A stretch of DNA of 22,428 bases from Coptodactyla brooksi (lineage: Eukaryota; Arthropoda; Insecta; Coleoptera; Scarabaeidae): the NCBI GenBank assembly GCA_033557675.1, contig JAWQRM010000468.1, positions 1 through 22,428 on the forward strand. The letters are read 5' to 3'. Made by a program: the position numbers and the translations under genes. Every line of letters begins with the position of its first letter. Positions within the stretch are counted from its first letter, which is position 1. The notes under the pieces are model-generated. The model was not told where the DNA came from. It saw nothing but the letters and a program-made list of their open reading frames with translations, and ran no database searches. Below are positions 19,601-22,428 of this stretch, piece after piece.

Positions 19601-20783
19601 TGAATTCAATTTGATTTTCTTTGTGCAAATTTTAAAAGGATAGTGAATCAGCTACAATAAGGCAAATAATCATAAAGAACTTACCTTACTAAATTACCAA
19701 AGAGATTATTATCCGAGCGATATTCGCTGGCAACAGCATAAAGAACTTTCAGTACAAATAGTGAATTCGGGTTAGTGCAATGTGCGGGAACTGGTTTTTT
19801 ATCATAGGGTAGGAACATATTTTCGATCAAGTTAATGACTCGGCTTTCCACTTCTTTCTCAGACTCCAGATGATTTCTCTCTGGACCGTACAATGCATTG
19901 TGTTCCAGCTGTATATACTCAACGAGAACTTTGACAAGAATTTTTGAGAATGGGAATCTCTTCTTTTTCTGAAATAAAAAGAATATATGTGATCAATCAA
20001 CGTTTCACTATTTATACATGAATATTTACCTCCTTAACCTCTTGATGGAAATCATGGAGAAAAAGTAACTTCTTGTAAATGTCTTTAACAAAATCGGGTG
20101 ATCTGCGTTTCTTGAGGCTGGCTTCTTTGATTTCTCTATAAAGTTTCAATTACAAATCAGCTAATGAGACAAACTAAATAAATGTTTTGTATTTATTACC
20201 ATAAGAAATAATTGTAACATCTTTTCCTTTCTTTAAAAATTATTCATTTAAAATTAAAAATGTATCTTAATGCTTAATGAATCATTTCATAAAAAAGAAA
20301 AAGAGCAAAGTATGAAATCTGCAAAATTGACTTGATGTTAATGTAAGCAAAATAAATTAGTAAATTATTTTAAACATATATATTGTTTCTAGTTATAGGT
20401 GTCCAGTAAATATTGTCCTCTTCCCTCCACACTTGTTGCTCCACAATGATTGAAATTGTGTTGAAATAAATCTTCTTTCTTCATAATGTTCCTCCTAATG
20501 TTTAGATCAATTCTTATTTGGTAGATATAAATTAATCATATTGACGAAAAATTGACTATTATTAACATACAAAATTGGCCACAGTGACTTTAGAAAATAA
20601 AACCAATTTACAAATGCAAAAATAGTTTATCATGCATGAAATTGAAAAGTTATCCCAAAAAATGTTTTTTTCTTCGTTTCTCCTGCATCTTGCCATCACC
20701 TTCAATCTTCAAGTTACCTGGCTTCAGTACGGAGTTGTTTGAAGAGACCTATATCGGTTAGAAGTGAAACATATGTATCGTAC
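1214..20783 (-). CDS. Giant, mostly disordered nuclear-type protein, 5' partial (six visible exons)
   Basis: Six exons on the minus strand join in phase: 20783-20718, 20135-20030, 19968-19685, 18409-18256, 18203-6746 and 4653-1214. Donors read GTAACT, GTAAAT, GTAAGT, GTAATA and GTAAGT; every acceptor ends in AG, most after a pyrimidine-rich tract. The codon remainders (2+1, 0+0, 2+1, 0+0, 1+2) fit at every junction, which is strong support for one gene. The product has at least 5,168 residues: a helical N-terminal block (about 1-200), a very long acidic Asn/Ser/Glu-rich region with tandem repeats and short linear motifs (204-4022), and a last exon with a 232-aa duplication and a basic Ser/Tyr/Arg-rich tail. 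There is no signal peptide or membrane segment in what is visible. SUMO-, PP1- and CtBP-type motifs and basic clusters point to a nuclear scaffold, but that is inference. The family is not recognised. The start codon is not seen and is probably upstream of the visible exons or outside the window. Confidence 0.85.
1613..2092 (-). other. Ser/Tyr/Arg/Gln-rich low-complexity segment
   Basis: Residues about 4877-5036 are rich in Ser, Tyr, Arg, Gln and Pro, with repeated YP/YY and SRSER pieces. QSRSER occurs at two places and PPQAYYPRQ in between. This resembles low-complexity regions of RNA-binding or condensate-forming nuclear proteins and mild RS domains. The assignment is compositional only. 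It is followed by the basic tail (DNA 1313-1456) with RQKRK and RKRQK clusters. Confidence 0.6.
2474..3844 (-). repeat. 232-aa (696-bp) tandem duplication in the last exon
   Basis: Unit 1 covers 3844-3149 and unit 2 covers 3148-2474. Both contain, at a constant offset of 232 residues, QEELEMRPDKLAKLIFATFD, TELLNV, VTVKVNEYEYASTDNLYNT, YSKGIKD, LPEVATENK and EEQVKLEHHS. The shared core is almost unchanged at the protein level, whereas the linkers between have diverged and contain small indels. Unit 2 is a few residues shorter at its end. A third, older relative of part of the unit lies upstream at about 4120-4060. Confidence 0.9.
4713..4740. repeat. 9-bp inverted repeat near the 3' end of the large intron
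   Basis: TCACACTTG (4713-4721) and CAAGTGTGA (4732-4740) are perfect inverse copies around a 10-bp spacer. They lie 60-87 bp upstream of the acceptor on the minus strand, where the branch point region may be. They may instead be part of the neighbouring transposon relic. Confidence 0.5.
4821..5408 (+). pseudogene. hAT-superfamily transposase relic inside the large intron, antisense to the gene
   Basis: Reading the + strand gives fragments typical of the central part of hAT transposases of the kind domesticated in ZBED5, FAM200 and GTF2IRD2: a VNFIK-like NFVSFIKSQPVN, then HIQLLLH, then EVRWLS (the well-known HTEVRWLSRG region), LANEL and LSYLSDIFNQFNYLNLSLQ. The frame shifts by one near 4970, back again near 5221, and has stops at 5095 (TAG), 5176 (TGA) and 5221 (TAA). 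The last part, to 5408, matches the FPNL-type region (PFSNLENF). The BED finger and the C-terminal dimerisation region are not seen, so only a decayed middle fragment remains. It sits opposite in strand to the host gene, within its 2.1-kb intron. Confidence 0.8.
5400..5436. repeat. Short direct repeat, 14 bp with 23-bp period
   Basis: TGTGTCTGAAACCT occurs at 5400-5413 and again at 5423-5436, at the end of the hAT relic. It may be a small tandem duplication in the decaying element. Confidence 0.6.
5556..5586. repeat. Perfect 13-bp hairpin
   Basis: GTTTGAGCTATGC (5556-5568) and GCATAGCTCAAAC (5574-5586) are exact inverse copies with a 5-bp loop (GGAAT). It lies in the large intron downstream of the hAT relic and could be part of that element or a separate foldback remnant. 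Confidence 0.65.
5687..5720. repeat. Imperfect GTT-rich simple repeat
   Basis: A short microsatellite-like tract of GTT/GGT triplets (GTTGTTGGTGTTGTCGGTG and continuing) within the large intron. Confidence 0.65.
6325..6395 (+). repeat. Second tRNA-like fragment, probable SINE relic
   Basis: TGGCCTAATTGG (6334-6345) fits a tRNA A-box and GAATTCGATTTCC (6377-6389) resembles a B-box, with tRNA-like spacing. Cloverleaf stems do not form properly. It is on the opposite strand from, and different in sequence to, the fragment at 353-423. Confidence 0.4.
6746..18203 (-). CDS. Giant 11.46-kb exon: acidic, repeat-rich disordered region (residues 204-4022)
   Basis: One uninterrupted coding exon of 11,458 nt, opening GLNCDLSKLSLQAPLEKCL and closing in HDYINY plus one base at the donor TATG|GTAAGT. 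The composition is dominated by Glu, Asn, Ser, Asp, Lys and Thr, with few aromatic residues, which indicates intrinsic disorder. Visible short motifs are ICLDDSDED (about 257), KNVRF within a Lys/Arg-rich context (1568-1572) and PLNLSKK (1703-1709). Basic, nuclear-targeting-like clusters lie near 1560-1570 and again in the Lys/Arg-rich stretch encoded at about 12300-13200. Tandem repeats of 42, 57, 35 and 20 residues occupy the middle and C-terminal half. The preceding intron is 52 nt and the following one 2,092 nt. No enzymatic domain is apparent. Function is unknown; a scaffold with many binding sites is inferred. Confidence 0.9.
8553..8852 (-). repeat. Five-copy 20-aa (60-bp) tandem repeat
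   Basis: Residues 3321-3420 are five consecutive 20-residue units, each opening with a V/I/M-E/K-V/P/I-Q/L motif (VEPQSE, VKVQAN, IEIQLD, VEVQSE, MEVLTN) followed by an Asp/Asn-(K)-rich middle and a Glu-rich end. The period is exact at 60 bp with no indels. The units are acidic and degenerate. Confidence 0.75.
8931..9140 (-). repeat. Two-copy 35-aa tandem repeat
   Basis: Two 35-residue units begin at 9140 (MNEPQPKADGKIDQPAAL) and 9035 (MTEPQPKYNEKADLQDTL). Each contains EPQPK and DQSKD(M/I)I at the same positions. The second unit ends about 80 bp before the 20-aa repeat block that follows in the protein. Confidence 0.8.
10641..11645 (-). repeat. Eight-copy 42-aa (126-bp) tandem repeat array
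   Basis: Residues 2390-2724 comprise eight diverged copies of a 42-residue unit (one copy is 41). The consensus is roughly NALGNEECTRDDAIVSVENI followed by an E-C-E-x-N-x-S-E-x-D segment and E-I-N-V-E-E-S-P. The nucleotide periodicity of 126 bp is visible as recurring fragments such as CATTTGGAG and TTAATCTCA on the + strand. Each unit carries a conserved Cys-containing acidic core with a hydrophobic I-V-S-V stretch, which could be a repeated binding module. The copies differ enough to be old. No known repeat family was recognised. Confidence 0.85.
11754..12074 (-). repeat. Two-copy 57-aa tandem repeat inside the giant exon
   Basis: Two consecutive units start at 12074 (HQHEHIGENKNQSHKTT) and 11903 (HQKNRGENDNQSHKTT). 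They share QSHKTT-IP, LVE-(K/T)MT-L and LNEEQTG. The first is 57 residues; the second is about 50-52, with a deletion in its second half. The duplication sits directly upstream of the 42-aa array and shows that this part of the gene grows by tandem duplication. Confidence 0.75.
13686..13706 (-). other. CtBP-binding-type motif candidate (PLNLSKK)
   Basis: Residues 1703-1709 read PLNLSKK. The CtBP corepressor recognises PxDLS-like peptides, often followed by Lys or Arg; here Asn replaces Asp, a tolerated variant. It lies about 135 residues after the RVxF-like site in a Lys/Arg-richer part of the giant exon. The role is inferred from pattern only. Confidence 0.35.
14097..14111 (-). other. RVxF-type PP1-docking motif candidate (KNVRF)
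   Basis: Residues 1568-1572 are KNVRF, preceded by a basic run (KPKKGRKK) and followed by DDE. Known PP1-docking RVxF sites have the form K/R-x-V/I-x-F with basic residues before and acidic residues after, so the context is textbook. Several nuclear scaffolds recruit PP1 this way. No companion SILK motif was noticed nearby. Confidence 0.45.
18006..18044 (-). other. SUMO-interaction-like motif in the giant protein
   Basis: Residues 257-269 read ICLDDSDEDTIVM: a short hydrophobic core (I-C-L) immediately followed by Asp/Ser/Glu. This is the known layout of SUMO-interaction motifs, in which acidic or phosphorylatable residues flank the hydrophobic core. It lies about 50 residues after the folded N-terminal block. 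Function is predicted from the pattern only; such short motifs also occur by chance in acidic proteins. Confidence 0.45.
18256..18409 (-). CDS. Fourth visible exon (residues 152-203), end of N-terminal domain
   Basis: A 154-nt exon with acceptor TTATTTTTCACAG|A and donor CCATTG|GTAATA. It encodes KLLKKLDLWNTVKRSTMG through LYDINELPEEYDTDEEPL. It is followed by a 52-nt intron ending TTATTTTTTACAG and joins in phase 0 to the giant exon. The helical LLKKLDLW part closes the putative folded domain. The acidic PEEYDTDEE marks the change to disordered sequence. If the 52-nt intron were retained, the frame would stay open into unrelated residues and then stop. Confidence 0.85.
18410..19684 (-). other. 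Intron between visible exons 3 and 4 (1,275 nt)
   Basis: Bounded by AG|GTAAGT and TTTTTCACAG. It is AT-rich with no coding frame. A 17-bp near-direct repeat (AGATGTACAMAAGATCT at about 18894 and 18915) is the only structure noticed. Confidence 0.8.
19685..19968 (-). CDS. Third visible exon (residues 58-151), helical N-terminal region
   Basis: A 284-nt exon with acceptor TTTTATTTCAG|AAA and donor AGTAAG|GTAAGT. It encodes 94 codons from KKKRFPFSKILVKVLVEYI to NNLFGNLV and leaves two bases (AG). These pair with the A of the next exon to make Arg. Hydrophobic residues are evenly spaced (ILVKVLVEYIQLEH, VINLIENMF, LFVLKVLYAVA), so this looks like a globular all-helical fold, unlike the disordered remainder of the protein. 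Only the motif-poor helical character can be stated; this block is the best part for a remote-homology search. Confidence 0.85.
20030..20135 (-). CDS. Second visible exon (residues 22-57), helical N-terminal region
   Basis: A 106-nt exon with acceptor CTTTATAG|A and donor AAGGAG|GTAAAT. It encodes 35 whole codons beginning EIKEASLKKRRSPDF and ending HDFHQEVKE. The basic KKRR is followed by alternating hydrophobic residues (DIYKKLLFLHDF), consistent with an alpha helix. The intron that follows is only 61 nt and joins in phase 0 to the next exon. The upstream intron is 582 nt. No known domain was recognised. Confidence 0.75.
20136..20717 (-). other. Intron between visible exons 1 and 2 (582 nt)
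   Basis: Bounded by CAG|GTAACT and CTTTATAG. AT-rich; no repeat or coding segment was recognised. Confidence 0.7.
20718..20783 (-). CDS. First visible exon of the giant gene (residues 1-21)
   Basis: This 66-nt exon encodes YDTYVSLLTDIGLFKQLRTEA plus two bases of the next codon. The donor is GCCAG|GTAACT, and the AG remainder pairs with the A that opens the next exon to give Arg. The acceptor used here is TTTTAAG|GTAC, with one base completing an upstream codon. A second acceptor, GTGTAG|GTAGAC (exon start 20806), would add eight in-frame residues (VDLLVLLR) and begin in phase 0; its pyrimidine tract is poorer. The peptide has the spacing of an amphipathic helix and continues into the next exon. 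No upstream in-frame ATG exists before a stop, so at least one earlier exon must supply the start. Confidence 0.65.
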
Positions 20784-21666
20784 CTTAAAAGTACGAGTAA
20801 GTCTACCTACACCAATATTATTCCTTTAATCTTTAAAGCAGGTTAAGTAAAATTTGTATATTAATGTATATCTAAAGATAAATTTTAGAAAATACACATC
20901 AATAAGCGTGATATAAGTTATCATCAGTGCCCGGATTTTGCATGATGGCCTAAGACTAGTGTATATCATTGTTAAATTTAAAATAGTCTTTTGCAAAGAT
21001 TTCTGTTTTTAATTGTTAAATGTTGTAGTTACAGTTGTTATTTTGATTATTATTGTGCATACATTTTTATGCATACATTTAGTGTGTTTCATAGTTATAT
21101 AATTCAAGGTTATTGGCATTCTAGTATGTTCCATAGATACAAACTATGGAACATACTAAATAATACACTCATAATTATACTAAATAAACATATAATCTAT
21201 TTTAGTCATAGAAAATAATATACCTATATTTCAGAACTTATAAGTAATATTGTTTAATTTATAACTAATGAACATGGTTACTTCTACTTCAAAAATATGA
21301 AAAGTGAAGTAGTTATGACGTTTTTCATAATTTTGCAAGTATTTTAAAAATAAACATGTTTGGTCCAAACTATCAAATTCACTAGAATAATATATTTTGT
21401 CACTAACCATATATACAACTTTCAAAACTAATTGACTTAGAACTTCACAACGAAATGGAATTTTAATATGGTAGAAATATTAATTATCTTTCTTCTAATG
21501 GTTTAACTGAGAGAGATGCAGCAAAACTTTGTTAAAAAATGTAGAAAAAAGTGAAGGCACGTAGACAGTAGTGATAAGTTGTGTACATACTTTTTAATAA
21601 TTTCCTTTTCAAAAATATACAGTATACACCTTCAGCAATCGTACAAACTTCTTATCATCAGTACTG
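20784..21666. other. AT-rich sequence upstream of the first visible exon
   Basis: Probably intron of the same gene or its 5' flank. No exon with an ATG and a matching phase-2 (or phase-0) donor was found. The only distinct structure is the hairpin at 21122-21158. Small open frames here are AT-rich and unremarkable. Confidence 0.5.
21122..21158. repeat. Perfect 15-bp hairpin
   Basis: TAGTATGTTCCATAG (21122-21136) and CTATGGAACATACTA (21144-21158) are exact inverse copies around a 7-bp loop. No related sequence was noticed elsewhere in the window. It may be the collapsed remnant of a foldback element. Confidence 0.75.
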
Positions 21667-21989
21667 CAGTAAGACCTCGCTCTTTTGGAAAAATTAATGA
21701 AGATGTTGCTTGTATCTTGGCGATCGAATAAAAAATTGTAGATAACAAGTGATATAATGACCGATTTTTTATTGACATTTGACACCATATTGCAATGCAA
21801 CAAACATAAAATATTACTTTTCTCTGATAATGCCGTGTCCCACTCACATGACTTAAAATTAGTAACATCAAGATACTTTTTCTGCCTCCAAACACCACGA
21901 TTCTTTGTCAGTCACTAGAACGCGGCATCATCCAAAATTTGAAAAATCTGGTGTAGATCGGCAATTTTGAGACATATTGGGTCGAAGCT

Positions 21990-22070
21990 GGAGTCTGTTA
22001 TGTAACAGACTCCATGTTTAGAAGAATTGATAAAGTCTATTATGGTATTAGATAAACAGCTTCTAATACC
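21990..22070. repeat. Two adjacent hairpins in the pogo-like leader
   Basis: GGAGTCTGTTA (21990-22000) and TAACAGACTCC (22003-22013) form an 11-bp perfect stem with a 2-bp spacer. GGTATTAGA (22044-22052) and TCTAATACC (22062-22070) form a 9-bp stem with a 9-bp spacer. Both lie upstream of the transposase relic. Confidence 0.65.
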
Positions 22071-22198
22071 TTTATTCAAGAAGTATTAAGCAGGGTTTAA
22101 GCATTTGAATTCCTTCATAATTAAAACAGATTTCGATCGCGAAGACGAGGAACCAGGACACTTCATTAGTGCCAAATCATGGTATAGTACTATTCACA

Positions 22199-22428
22199 AT
22201 GGCGACTAAACATAAACCAATTGAAGAATGGTGCTAGTGGATTAAGTTTAGCTCGAAAATATTGAGTTGGAAATGCAACAATATCGGACATTAGAAAAAA
22301 CAGTGACGCAATTAAAAAATATGCAAGTCTGCACAAAATACCTACGAAAATAGCAAAAAAACAGAATTTAGACCTGCAGTTTACACATGGTTCATGCAGG
22401 TATATAGCCAATGATAACAAATAAATGG
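22199..22428 (+). pseudogene. pogo/Tigger-type transposase relic, N-terminal part
   Basis: The + strand reads MATKHKP from ATG at 22199. It then continues in another frame from 22218 as QLKNGASGLSLARKY, a stop (TGA at 22263), VGNATISDIRKNSDAIKKYAS. This is the psq/CENP-B-type helix-turn-helix of pogo-group transposases, where LA-K(Y/F)-VG--TISDI is typical. Near 22375 another one-base shift leads into AVYTWFMQ, matching the LYTWF-QAR region of the second DNA-binding domain, followed by stops. Two frameshifts and an internal stop show it is dead. The DDE catalytic domain, if present, is beyond the window. Confidence 0.8.

Larger units (their letters stand above)
21667..22428 (+). mobile_element. 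pogo/Tigger-like DNA transposon, 5' part, cut by the window end
   Basis: CAGTAAGACCTCGCTC at 21667 resembles the terminal repeats of pogo-group elements (CAGT-n-ACCTCG). The transposase relic follows about 530 bp later in the same orientation, an ordinary distance for these elements. The leader contains two perfect inverted repeats, at 21990-22013 and 22044-22070. The other end lies beyond the window, so the terminal repeat cannot be confirmed. Confidence 0.5.

Noticed and set aside
21609..21898. Two overlapping minus-strand frames
   Set aside because: They span the pogo-like terminus and leader, lack family features and are probably chance frames.
22190..22420. A 76-codon minus-strand hydrophobic frame at the right edge
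   Set aside because: The opposite strand carries recognisable pogo-type transposase pieces, so the minus frame is a shadow.

Overview
This is a eukaryotic nuclear window. It is AT-rich, has GT-AG introns (two of only 52 and 61 nt), and carries decayed DNA-transposon remnants, which suggests an arthropod and most likely an insect. No rRNA or clear host marker fixes the species, so that placement is inference.

The window is dominated by one minus-strand gene, about 1214-20783, open at its 5' end. Two very long reading frames, 6687-18239 and 1214-4642, look like separate genes, but the sequence between them is a 2.1-kb intron. A strong donor (TATG|GTAAGT, exon end 6746) and acceptor (TTTCTAG|GTGGT, exon start 4653) join them in phase. 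Four small upstream exons (20783-20718, 20135-20030, 19968-19685, 18409-18256) also join in phase. The spliced product has at least 5,168 residues, and 74% of it comes from a single 11,458-nt exon. Residue numbers below count from the first visible codon.

The protein starts with about 200 residues that look helical and folded. About 4,600 residues of acidic, Asn/Ser/Glu-rich, low-complexity sequence follow, carrying short motifs typical of nuclear scaffolds: a SUMO-interaction-like ICLDDSDED, an RVxF-type PP1-docking KNVRF and a CtBP-type PLNLSKK. This part has tandem repeats of 42 aa x8, 57 aa x2, 35 aa x2 and 20 aa x5. The last exon adds a 232-residue tandem duplication that conserves a VTVKVNEYE element, then a Ser/Tyr/Arg/Gln-rich stretch and a basic tail with nuclear-localisation clusters. 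I do not recognise the family. A nuclear, chromatin- or RNA-associated scaffold is an inference.

Region by region (+ coordinates): 1-679 is probable 3' UTR or downstream DNA with a tRNA-like SINE fragment. 680-1128 is a 449-bp foldback element with 144-bp inverted arms about 90% identical, just beyond the stop codon. 1214-4653 is the last coding exon. 4654-6745 is an intron holding an opposite-strand hAT transposase relic (about 4821-5408), hairpins, a GTT-rich tract and a second tRNA-like piece. 6746-18203 is the giant exon. 18204-20783 is the run of short exons. 20784-21660 is AT-rich sequence with a perfect 15-bp hairpin. About 21667 to the window end is a pogo/Tigger-like element on the + strand with a broken transposase.
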